Positions 56,976 through 64,000 of a stretch of DNA of 64,000 bases are shown in pieces; positions within the stretch are counted from its first letter, which is position 1; every line of letters begins with the position of its first letter. The notes under the pieces were generated by a model that saw only the letters and a list, made by a program, of their open reading frames with translations, had not been told where the DNA came from and made no database searches. This DNA is from Parvibaculum sedimenti (GTDB taxonomy: Bacteria; Pseudomonadota; Alphaproteobacteria; Parvibaculales; Parvibaculaceae): positions 300,679-364,678 of the forward strand of contig NZ_WESC01000001.1 of the NCBI RefSeq assembly GCF_009184905.1, given 5' to 3'. The translations under genes and the position numbers were made by a program.

Positions 56976-57851
56976 GTGAATGAGATAAAATCCCTTGCCA
57001 CGCTTCTCGCCGAACCCGGCATCATCGTCGCGCCCGGCGCCTATGACGCGCTGTCGGCAAAGATCGCTGCGCAGGCAGGCAGCCCCGCCGTCTACATGAC
57101 GGGCTTCGGCGTCGCGGGTTCGACGCTCGGCCTGCCCGATATTGGCCTCATGTCCGCCACCGAAATGGCCGACCGCGTTCGCGCCATCGCGGATGCGGCG
57201 ATGCCTGCGCCCCTCATCGCGGATGGCGACAATGGTCATGGCGGGCCGCTCAACGCCGCGCGTCTGACGCGGCTCTATGAAGCGGCGGGTGCCCAATGCA
57301 TCCAGCTTGAGGATCAGGTTTTCCCGAAACGCTGCGGCCATATGGAAGGCAAGGAAGTTGTCTCGATGGAGGAGGCCGCGCAGAAGATCCGCGCCGCCGC
57401 CGAAGCGCGCAACTCGAAGGACTTCAAGATCATGGCGCGCACCGATGCCCGCGCGACGCATGATCTCGACGAGGCGCTGCGGCGCGGCGAAGCCTTCCTC
57501 AAGGCGGGCGCAGACATTCTTTTCATCGAAGCACCGCGCGACATGGCGGAGCTTGAGCGCGTCACCACGACGTTCAAGGGGGTGCCGCTGCTCGCCAACA
57601 TGGTCGAGGATGGCAAGACGCCCTATCTCTCGACGAAGGTTCTGGAGGAGCTTGGTTTCAAGATCGCCATCTTCCCTGTCGCCGCGCTTCTTGCGGTGAC
57701 GAAGCGCTTGCAGGATGTTTATGCGACGCTGCTGAAAGGCGAGGGGCTGCCCGCCGACGACACCCGCGTCACCTTCCAGCGTTACAACGAGATCGTTGGC
57801 CTGCCGGAAATGCTTGCCAGCGCCGCGCGCATCGCAGCCGAGGAGAAGTGA
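56976..57851 (+). CDS. Isocitrate lyase/PEP mutase superfamily protein
   Basis: 291 residues, starting at GTG after GGAGAG. IADGDNGHGGPLN supplies the Mg-binding acids and IQLEDQVFPKRCGHMEGKE carries the superfamily KRCGH-type catalytic loop; KIMARTDAR follows. Relatives include carboxyPEP mutase, oxaloacetate decarboxylase and 2-methylisocitrate lyase. Which reaction it performs cannot be decided. Its stop overlaps the thioesterase start. Confidence 0.88.
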   Translation: MNEIKSLATLLAEPGIIVAPGAYDALSAKIAAQAGSPAVYMTGFGVAGSTLGLPDIGLMSATEMADRVRAIADAAMPAPLIADGDNGHGGPLNAARLTRLYEAAGAQCIQLEDQVFPKRCGHMEGKEVVSMEEAAQKIRAAAEARNSKDFKIMARTDARATHDLDEALRRGEAFLKAGADILFIEAPRDMAELERVTTTFKGVPLLANMVEDGKTPYLSTKVLEELGFKIAIFPVAALLAVTKRLQDVYATLLKGEGLPADDTRVTFQRYNEIVGLPEMLASAARIAAEEK

Positions 57852-58279
57852 TGCCGAGCTGGTCGAACATCCTGAAACGTATTGCGTCGGGCGAGATGGA
57901 AAAAGCGCCGCCGCATGTAGCCGCGCTCAATCTCTATGCGGGCAAGCTCACTGTGATCGAACCGGGCCGCATCCGTTACGACTGGCCCGTCGATCCGCAA
58001 TATCTGAACCCTGTCGCGATCTTCGGCGGTTATCTCGCTACGCTCGCCGACCAGACCTGTTCCTTCGCGCTGATGACCATGCTGAAGGACGAGCAGAACT
58101 TCACTACCAGCGACCTCCAGATGCATTTCTTCCGCCCCGTGACGGAAGGCATTCTTGCCTGCGAAGGCCACGTCGTGAACGTCTCGAAGACGCAGGCCTA
58201 TGTGGAAGCGACCTTCACGAATGCCGACGGCAAGCTCGCGCTGAAGGCGAGGGCGGTGGAGCGGATCATTCCGGCCTGA
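57851..58279 (+). CDS. PaaI-like hotdog-fold thioesterase
   Basis: 142 residues from the ATG that overlaps the previous stop (TGATG). LNPVAIFGGYLATLADQTCS is the hotdog helix with the active-site region, and TTSDLQMHFFRPVTEGILAC matches the PaaI family. It probably hydrolyses an acyl-CoA thioester and is co-translated with the PEP-mutase-like protein. Confidence 0.85.
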   Translation: MPSWSNILKRIASGEMEKAPPHVAALNLYAGKLTVIEPGRIRYDWPVDPQYLNPVAIFGGYLATLADQTCSFALMTMLKDEQNFTTSDLQMHFFRPVTEGILACEGHVVNVSKTQAYVEATFTNADGKLALKARAVERIIPA

Positions 58280-58285
58280 ATTGTC

Positions 58286-58311
58286 TGTCACCCCGGACAA
58301 GCCCGGGATGA
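58286..58311. repeat. Short CCGGG-type intergenic palindrome
   Basis: TGTCACCCCGG, ACAAG, CCCGGGATGACA forms an imperfect hairpin between the convergent thioesterase and pheC-like genes. It resembles one arm of the 39054 element. Confidence 0.6.
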
Positions 58312-58333
58312 CATGTGAGAGGAGGCCGACGCC

Positions 58334-59101
58334 TCACTCCACCCACTTCTTCCACCCTCGCGCGAATTCGCCCGAGCGCTTCGCCTCTGCAAGCCAGCTG
58401 TCCACGGCACGCTTCAACTCCTCATCCTTCGGCAGGAGGTAAGCCTTCTCCGCATGGTCGAAGGGACGGTCGGGATGCACGGCGCAAAGCGTCGGCTGGA
58501 GCTTCGCCTGCACCCGCGCTTCCACGGCGTCGGTAATCATCAGGTCCGCGCGGCCCGCCACGATCTCGTCGAAGATCGTGCCGTTGTCCTTGTGGAGGAT
58601 CACCGTCGCGCGATGGATGTGGGCGCGGGCGAATTTCTCGTTGGTCCCGCCCGGATTGACGATGAGGCGGACGCCGGGCTGGTCGATCTGTTTGAGCGTC
58701 TGGAAGCGCTCCACCAGCGAGCAGCGGGTGACGGGCGTTTTCCCGTCGCTGAGGACAGGTGCCGAAAAGAGGCCGATCTTCGCCCGCGCGGGCGTCACCG
58801 AGACGCCGCCCATGGCGATGTCGAACTTGCCCGCATCGAGGTCCGCCGAAAGCGTCGGCCAGCTCGTTTTGACGAAGCGGGGCTTTACCTTCAGCGAAGC
58901 CGCGAGCGAGCGCCCGAGATCGACGTCGAGCCCCGAGAACTCGCCGCCCTCAAGGGTCGAAAAGGGCCGGTAATCCCCGGTGAGCCCGATCCGAAGCTCG
59001 CGGGACGCCCGGATGGCATCGAGCCGGGGTCCCGCGCCGGCCGGCAGGGGCAGGGCGAGCGCCATCAGCCCCACAAAAAGCAAAAGAACCCGAAAACCCA
59101 T
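58334..59101 (-). CDS. pheC: Periplasmic cyclohexadienyl dehydratase (PheC-like, SBP family 3 fold)
   Basis: 255 residues from the ATG at 59101, eight bases after GGAGG. A signal peptide (VLLLFVGLMALALPLPAGAG) directs export. The fold is that of a family 3 solute-binding protein, but the sequence follows Pseudomonas PheC closely from memory: SDGKTPVTRCSLVERFQTL, PGVRLIVNPGGTNEKFARA, DNGTIFDEIVAGRADLMITD, LCAVHPDRPFDHAEKAYLLP. Such enzymes dehydrate prephenate or arogenate in the periplasm. No ABC permease genes lie nearby, which favours the enzyme over a transporter. Confidence 0.86.
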   Translation of the reverse strand: MGFRVLLLFVGLMALALPLPAGAGPRLDAIRASRELRIGLTGDYRPFSTLEGGEFSGLDVDLGRSLAASLKVKPRFVKTSWPTLSADLDAGKFDIAMGGVSVTPARAKIGLFSAPVLSDGKTPVTRCSLVERFQTLKQIDQPGVRLIVNPGGTNEKFARAHIHRATVILHKDNGTIFDEIVAGRADLMITDAVEARVQAKLQPTLCAVHPDRPFDHAEKAYLLPKDEELKRAVDSWLAEAKRSGEFARGWKKWVE

Positions 59102-59355
59102 CGCCCGATCCTCCAAAACCAATCCTCCCCGAGCCTAACCCCTCGGCTCCCTGCCGGGGATAAGTGCCCTTTACTGGACTGTTAGGGATACCGCTGCTAG
59201 AAAGCGGCCCATGAAAATGCGTCATTTGAGCCATATAGCAGGGTCTGCGCGAATTAGCGGCCCGGCCTGCCGCTGAGGGTCCCACGGGGCCCGATCCAGC
59301 GCCTCGGGCCGGGACGAGAACCCATGACGCAAACCCCGAACTGCTCGAGACCCTG

Positions 59356-62235
59356 ATGGCCAGCGACAGCAAGACCGATAACGAGACGCCCGCCCGCGAT
59401 TACCGCGAGACGATCTTCCTTCCCGAAACGCCCTTCCCGATGAAGGCAGGCCTTCCGCAGCGCGAGCCCGAATGGCTCGCCCGCTGGGAGAAGATGGACC
59501 TCTACAGCCGCCTGCGCCTCGAAGCCAGGGGCCGCGAGCCCTTCATCCTGCATGACGGCCCGCCCTATGCGAATGGCAACATCCATATCGGCCATGCGCT
59601 CAACAAGACGCTGAAGGACATCATCGTCCGCTCGCAGCAGATGATGGGCCGCGACGCCAATTACGTTCCCGGCTGGGACTGCCACGGCCTGCCCATCGAA
59701 TGGCAGATCGAGGAGAAGTACCGCGCCAAGGGCAAGAACAAGGATGAGGTTCCCTCTTCCGAGTTCCGCCGCGAATGCCGCGACTTCGCCGCCCACTGGA
59801 TCGAGGTGCAGAAGGCCCAGTTCAAGCGTCTCGGCGTCATTGGCGATTGGGACAATCCCTACACCACCATGGCCTTCGGCGCGGAAGCGACAATCGTCAA
59901 CGAATTCCTGAAATTCGCCCGCGAAGGCGGCGGCCTCTATCGCGGCTCGAAGCCCGTCATGTGGTCCATCGTCGAAAAGACGGCGCTCGCGGAGGCGGAA
60001 GTCGAATATCACGACCACGTGTCGCGCACGATCTTCGTGAAGTTCCCTGTTCGCAAGGGCCCGGCGGAGCTCGACGGTGCGTCGGTTGTCATCTGGACGA
60101 CAACGCCCTGGACCATCCCGGGCAATCGCGCCATCGCCTTCTCGAAAACAATCGGATACGGACTTTATCGCGTCGAAGCGGTTGAGGAAAACAGCGGCGC
60201 GCAGGTCGGCGATCTCCTCGTGCTCGCCGACGGTCTCGCCGATGAAGTGTTCAAGGCGGCGAAAGTCTCCGCATGGGAGCGCAAGCTCGCCGTTGATCCG
60301 TCGACGATTGCGACGACCGCGCATCCTTTCGCCGGACAGGGCTATGAGTTCGACGTGCCGCTGCTCGCTGGCGACTTTGTCACCGATGAAACCGGTACTG
60401 GCTTCGTTCATATCGCGCCCGGCCACGGTCAGGACGACTACGAACTCTGGATGTCGAATTTCGGCCAGAAGGGCATTCCCGACACGGTGAATGCCGAAGG
60501 GGTCTATTACGATCACGTGCCGCTCTTCGCGGGCAAATTCGTGCTGACCCGTCAGGGCAAGGAAGGAACGGCCAACGCCGCCGTCATCGAGGAGTTGCAG
60601 AAGGCGGGCAGGCTGCTCTCGCAGGGCAAGCTCACCCACTCCTATCCGCATTCATGGCGCTCCAAGGCACCGCTCATTTTTCGCAACACGCCGCAATGGT
60701 TTATCTCCATGGAGGTGAATGACCTGCGGAAAATCGCGCTCGCCGAAATCGACAAGACGCGCTTCGTGCCCGCCGCGGGCCGCAACCGCATCTATTCGAT
60801 GGTCGAAGGCCGCCCGGACTGGGTCGTCTCCCGCCAGCGCGCCTGGGGCGTGCCGCTGACGCTGTTCGTCGGCAAGAATGACGGCGCGATCCTGCGCGAC
60901 GAAGCGGTCAACAATCGCATCGTCGAAGCCGTGAGGGCCGAAGGTGCCGATGCCTGGTTCGACAAGCCCGCGAGCTATTTCCTGGGGCAGGCCTACAATC
61001 CGGATGATTTCGAAAAGGTCTCCGACATTCTCGACGTCTGGTTCGATTCAGGCTGCACGCATGCCTTCGTTCTTGAAGAGCGCGCCGATTTGCGTTCGCC
61101 CGCCGATCTCTATCTTGAGGGCTCGGACCAGCATCGCGGCTGGTTCCATTCCTCCCTGCTGGAGTCCTGCGCCACGCGCGGCCATGCGCCCTACAAACAG
61201 GTGCTGACGCATGGCATGACGCTGACCGACAAGGGCCTCAAGATGTCGAAGTCGCTCGGCAACGCGATCGAGCCAGAGGCGATCATCAAACAGAACGGCG
61301 CCGACATTCTGCGTCTCTGGGTTGCGTCCACCGACTACTGGGAAGACCAGCGCATCGGGCCGGAAATCATCAAGTCGAACGTCGAGGCCTATCGCAAGCT
61401 GCGCAACACGTTCCGTTACATGCTGGGCAGCCTCACCGGTTTCAGCGATGCGGAGCGTGTACCGCTCGCGGACATGCCGGAACTCGAGCGTTATATTTTG
61501 CACGCGTTGGAGGACATCAAAGGCGAAGTTGAGATGGCCTACGATGATTATGATTTCAAGCGCGTCTTACACCGCGTGTTGAACTTCATGACGGTCGATC
61601 TCTCGGCTTTCTACTTCGATATCCGCAAGGACGCGCTCTATTGCGACCCACTGTCCTCTATCCGGCGTCGATCCTGTCGCACCGTTTTGGATATTCTCTT
61701 CACCCATCTGACAACCTGGTTAGCGCCTATTCTGCCATTCACGACTGAAGAGGTCTGGCTTACCAGGTTCCCAGCTGACGACGACTCCGTCCATCTGAGG
61801 CTGTTCCCTGAAGCGTGCCCCGAGTTCCACAATGGTGAACTTTGGGAAAAGTGGAATATGGTGCGCGAACTCCGCCGCGTCGTTACCGGCGCGCTGGAAG
61901 TCGAGCGCCGCGAGAAGCGCATCGGCGCCAGCCTCGAAGCGGCACCCGACGTCTATGTCACGAACGCCGAGCTGCTGGCCGCGATGGAAGGCCTCGATCT
62001 CGCCGAAATCGCGATCACCTCGCAGGCGCAGCTCATCGACGGAGAAGGCCCCGCCGATGCGTTCAGGCTGGAGGATGTGCCGGGGGTCGCCGTCGTGCCG
62101 CAGCTCGCGCAGGGCAAGAAATGCGCGCGTTCCTGGAAGATCCTTCCCGAAGTGGGCTCCGTACCGGGTTTCCCGGACCTGACCCCGCGCGACGCCGCCG
62201 CCGTTCAGGAATTCGACGCCCGCCAAAAAGGATAA
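59356..62235 (+). CDS. ileS: Isoleucyl-tRNA synthetase
   Basis: 959 residues. The HIGH motif is NIHIGHAL (about 77-80) and KMSKS is LKMSKSLG (about 629). The editing domain is intact (VIWTTTPWTIPGNRA, HIAPGHGQDDYE). The C-terminal zinc knuckle is missing: the end reads KKCARSWKILPEVG and PDLTPRDAAA, with one Cys where E. coli IleS has four. Codons between about 61,470 and 61,860 (TTG, TTA, less G+C-rich) differ from the rest. It charges tRNA-Ile in the cytoplasm and is first of the ileS-lspA pair. Confidence 0.95.
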   Translation: MASDSKTDNETPARDYRETIFLPETPFPMKAGLPQREPEWLARWEKMDLYSRLRLEARGREPFILHDGPPYANGNIHIGHALNKTLKDIIVRSQQMMGRDANYVPGWDCHGLPIEWQIEEKYRAKGKNKDEVPSSEFRRECRDFAAHWIEVQKAQFKRLGVIGDWDNPYTTMAFGAEATIVNEFLKFAREGGGLYRGSKPVMWSIVEKTALAEAEVEYHDHVSRTIFVKFPVRKGPAELDGASVVIWTTTPWTIPGNRAIAFSKTIGYGLYRVEAVEENSGAQVGDLLVLADGLADEVFKAAKVSAWERKLAVDPSTIATTAHPFAGQGYEFDVPLLAGDFVTDETGTGFVHIAPGHGQDDYELWMSNFGQKGIPDTVNAEGVYYDHVPLFAGKFVLTRQGKEGTANAAVIEELQKAGRLLSQGKLTHSYPHSWRSKAPLIFRNTPQWFISMEVNDLRKIALAEIDKTRFVPAAGRNRIYSMVEGRPDWVVSRQRAWGVPLTLFVGKNDGAILRDEAVNNRIVEAVRAEGADAWFDKPASYFLGQAYNPDDFEKVSDILDVWFDSGCTHAFVLEERADLRSPADLYLEGSDQHRGWFHSSLLESCATRGHAPYKQVLTHGMTLTDKGLKMSKSLGNAIEPEAIIKQNGADILRLWVASTDYWEDQRIGPEIIKSNVEAYRKLRNTFRYMLGSLTGFSDAERVPLADMPELERYILHALEDIKGEVEMAYDDYDFKRVLHRVLNFMTVDLSAFYFDIRKDALYCDPLSSIRRRSCRTVLDILFTHLTTWLAPILPFTTEEVWLTRFPADDDSVHLRLFPEACPEFHNGELWEKWNMVRELRRVVTGALEVERREKRIGASLEAAPDVYVTNAELLAAMEGLDLAEIAITSQAQLIDGEGPADAFRLEDVPGVAVVPQLAQGKKCARSWKILPEVGSVPGFPDLTPRDAAAVQEFDARQKG

Positions 62236-62238
62236 GCC

Positions 62239-62775
62239 ATGGCGCTCTCCATTGCAGGAAGGCCGGTCTGGGGCCCCCTTTCGGGGCTGGGCGCGCTTGT
62301 CGCCGTGCTCGGCTTTGCCTCGGACCGCTTCCACAAATGGTGGATGCTCAATGTCTTCGACATGGCCGATCGGGGTCGCTATCAGGTGACCTCGTTCTTC
62401 GACCTCGTCATGGCCTGGAACAAGGGCGTGAGCTACGGCCTCTTCCAGGCCGAAACGACAATCGGTCGCATCGCGCTCATTCTTTTCGCCCTGCTCGTCG
62501 TCGGAGGGCTGGGATTATGGTTAGCGAAAGCGCAGTTGAGGATTACCGCGGTGGCGATCGGCCTCGTCATCGGCGGCGCGCTGGGGAATGTCCTCGACCG
62601 CTTCGTCTATGGCGCGGTGGCTGACTTTTTTAGTTTTCACGCCTTCGGCTTTTACTGGTATATCTTCAATGTAGCGGATATCTGGATCGTGATGGGCGTC
62701 GGCCTGATCCTGCTGGAATCCGCACTTCCGGGTGTGTTCGGACCGGTTAACTCCGAACAGAGTGACCAGGGCTAG
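62239..62775 (+). CDS. lspA: Lipoprotein signal peptidase (signal peptidase II)
   Basis: 178 residues, four hydrophobic helices. The catalytic aspartates lie in NVLDRFVYGAVADFFSFH and FNVADIWIVMGVGLILLES. MAWNKGVSYGLF is the conserved Asn loop. It cleaves prolipoproteins after lipid attachment at the inner membrane; several window genes encode substrates. It begins three bases after ileS. The stretch 62505-62700 shares the A+T-leaning codons of the late ileS patch. Confidence 0.95.
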   Translation: MALSIAGRPVWGPLSGLGALVAVLGFASDRFHKWWMLNVFDMADRGRYQVTSFFDLVMAWNKGVSYGLFQAETTIGRIALILFALLVVGGLGLWLAKAQLRITAVAIGLVIGGALGNVLDRFVYGAVADFFSFHAFGFYWYIFNVADIWIVMGVGLILLESALPGVFGPVNSEQSDQG

Positions 62776-62843
62776 GCGCGCAAGGACGAGCGTGCCTGAG
62801 ACGCCCGGTAGGGCCAGCGGCACAAGGCCCAAAGCTGAAGGAC

Positions 62844-63437
62844 ATGACGGTAATGCTGAAGAGCAGGCGGATTTTTAGCCTGGGTATGCTTGGCGCCCTG
62901 TCTCTGGCGCTCGCTGGTTGCGGCGGCGGCGGCATCAAGGATGCGCTCGGCTATTCCAAGGATGCCCCGGACGAATTCTCGGTCGTCACCAAGGCGCCGC
63001 TCGTCATCCCGCCGGAGTTCTCGCTCCGTCCTCCGCAGCCCGGCGCACCCCGGCCGCAGGAAGCCAATATGCAGCCGTCGGCGAGGGCTCAGGCCGCGCT
63101 GACCGGCGAGGAAGCCGCTGCCGCATCGGGCGCCACCAGTTCCGGCGAGCAGGCGCTGCTTGCCGAGACGGGCGCAGCAGAGGCCGATCCCAACATCCGC
63201 GCGGTCGTGAACAACGAAACGCGGACGCTGGTTGAAAAGGACGCGAAGCTCACCGACGACATCCTCTTCTGGCAGCAGAAGACGCCGCCGGATGAGCGTC
63301 TGGTCGACGCGGCCGCCGAAAAGAAGCGCGTCGAACAGAACGAAGCCCAGGGCAAGCCGGTCACAGAGGGCGATACGCCCTCCAGGGCGCCGGAGAAGCC
63401 CGGGTTCTTCAGCGGCCTCTGGTCGTCGATCTTCTGA
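62844..63437 (+). CDS. DUF3035 lipoprotein
   Basis: 197 residues. The signal peptide ends in a lipobox (LSLALAGCGGGG). The DUF3035 pattern DAPDEFSVVTKAPLVIPPEF is followed by a Pro- and Ala-rich middle and a short C-terminal motif PGFFSGLWSSIF. The function is unknown; it sits between lspA and an M16 peptidase, the usual arrangement in this class, so an envelope role is likely. Confidence 0.85.
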   Translation: MTVMLKSRRIFSLGMLGALSLALAGCGGGGIKDALGYSKDAPDEFSVVTKAPLVIPPEFSLRPPQPGAPRPQEANMQPSARAQAALTGEEAAAASGATSSGEQALLAETGAAEADPNIRAVVNNETRTLVEKDAKLTDDILFWQQKTPPDERLVDAAAEKKRVEQNEAQGKPVTEGDTPSRAPEKPGFFSGLWSSIF

Positions 63438-63524
63438 TAGACCCATCGCAAAGAAGTTGAACGAAGGCTCGCTCCCATAGAGCGGGCCTTCTCCGTCCCG
63501 CCCCTCCGGCAGTGGAGCGAGTGC

Positions 63525-64000
63525 TTGCTTCTTTCCCATGAATTCCGCCTTCGTCATCTGACAGCCACGGCTCTTCTGGCTGTTTTCCTCGTTTCCGCAG
63601 CCGATGCCGCGCCGCAGGCGACGCTACCGTCGAGCCCGGCCGCTTCGGCGCAAGGGGCGGAGCCCGGGTCCGATCCGCGCCCGGTCGCTCAAGATCCGCG
63701 GGCGCCCGAGATGTTCCGCCTTGCCAATGGTATGGGCGTCCTCGTTATCCCGGATCATCGCGCCCCCGTCGTCACCCACATGGTCTGGTACCGCGTTGGC
63801 GCGGCCGACGAGACGCCGGGCAAGACGGGGTTGGCGCATTTCCTCGAACATCTGATGTTCAAGGGTACGGAGAAGATCGCGCCCGGCGAATTTTCCAAGA
63901 CGATCGCCCGCAATGGCGGTCAGGACAACGCCTTCACCAATTACGACTTCACCGCCTATTACCAGGCGATCGCGAAGGACCGCCTTCCCCTCGTCATGTC
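63525..64000 (+). CDS. M16 (pitrilysin-type) zinc peptidase, 3' end beyond window
   Basis: An open frame that continues past the right edge. The proposed start is TTG 63525, eight bases after GGAG, which gives a signal peptide ([17 protein letters not shown]). No ATG or GTG in frame gives one. The mature part begins [20 protein letters not shown], then [14 protein letters not shown], the inverted zinc motif HxxEH of M16 peptidases. It is a periplasmic protease, normally followed by a second M16 subunit. The exact start is uncertain; the family is not. Confidence 0.85.
   Translation, partial: MLLSHEFRLRHLTATALLAVFLVSAADAAPQATLPSSPAASAQGAEPGSDPRPVAQDPRAPEMFRLANGMGVLVIPDHRAPVVTHMVWYRVGAADETPGKTGLAHFLEHLMFKGTEKIAPGEFSKTIARNGGQDNAFTNYDFTAYYQAIAKDRLPLVM

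Noticed and set aside
58334-59101. Amino-acid ABC transporter binding protein
   Set aside because: The fold fits, but there are no permease or ATPase genes nearby and the sequence follows PheC dehydratase motifs, so the enzyme call is preferred.

Overview
The window is about 64 kb of G+C-rich DNA from an alphaproteobacterium. Several things point there: a Caulobacter/Rhizobiales-style Flp pilus (cpa/tad) locus, a TipF-like EAL protein, a membrane-anchored CycM-type cytochrome c, an SRP RNA-dnaX-ybaB-recR block in which DnaX has lost its zinc cysteines, and an ileS-lspA-DUF3035-M16 block. CtrA-like half-site pairs precede the pilus operons and tipF. A Rhizobiales such as Parvibaculum is a reasonable guess, but the sequence alone does not prove a genus.

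Layout. (1) 1-5.2 kb is an accessory, defence-like operon on the minus strand: a small AlpA/excisionase-type HTH protein, a type I DNA methyltransferase (HsdM), a DUF262+DUF1524 (GmrSD-like) protein, and a phosphoribosyltransferase-like protein that runs off the left edge. No hsdS or hsdR is visible. (2) 5.2-5.7 kb is non-coding. (3) 5.7-20 kb is a complete Flp/Tad pilus locus: two TadE-like minor pilins, TadG, a stand-alone PilN-domain protein, a Crp-like regulator behind an 18-bp perfect palindrome, the Flp pilin, cpaABCDEF-tadBC and tadD. (4) 20-33 kb holds an orphan TAXI-type binding protein, a glutathione transferase, an M17 aminopeptidase, a MarR regulator, an NlpC/P60 hydrolase, a YejABEF-type peptide importer with two tandem binding proteins, and a cytochrome c. 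(5) 33-46.4 kb is housekeeping: kdsB, pheA, nudC, SRP RNA, dnaX, ybaB, recR, rmuC, def-fmt-truA and dapE-dapD. (6) 46.5-59 kb contains tipF, a secernin-like hydrolase, glutathione peroxidase, an OmpA-like lipoprotein, two short-chain dehydrogenases, a metallo-beta-lactamase protein, a class III aminotransferase divergent from an XRE-cupin regulator, an isocitrate lyase/PEP mutase-family protein with a thioesterase, and a periplasmic cyclohexadienyl dehydratase (PheC-like). (7) 59.3-64 kb is ileS, lspA, a DUF3035 lipoprotein and the start of an M16 peptidase cut by the right edge.

Working together. The pilus genes cover pilin, prepilin peptidase, secretin, pilotin-like lipoprotein, motor ATPase, platform proteins and polar-localisation ATPase, so the machine looks complete. 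The shared TTAA-N7-TTAAC-like boxes suggest cell-cycle control by a CtrA-type regulator, extending to tipF. The most novel region is the methyltransferase/DUF262/PRTase cassette at the left edge. Two genes there and at the right edge are cut by the window, and the Flp pilin gene is only 55 codons long, so all three are easy to miss.
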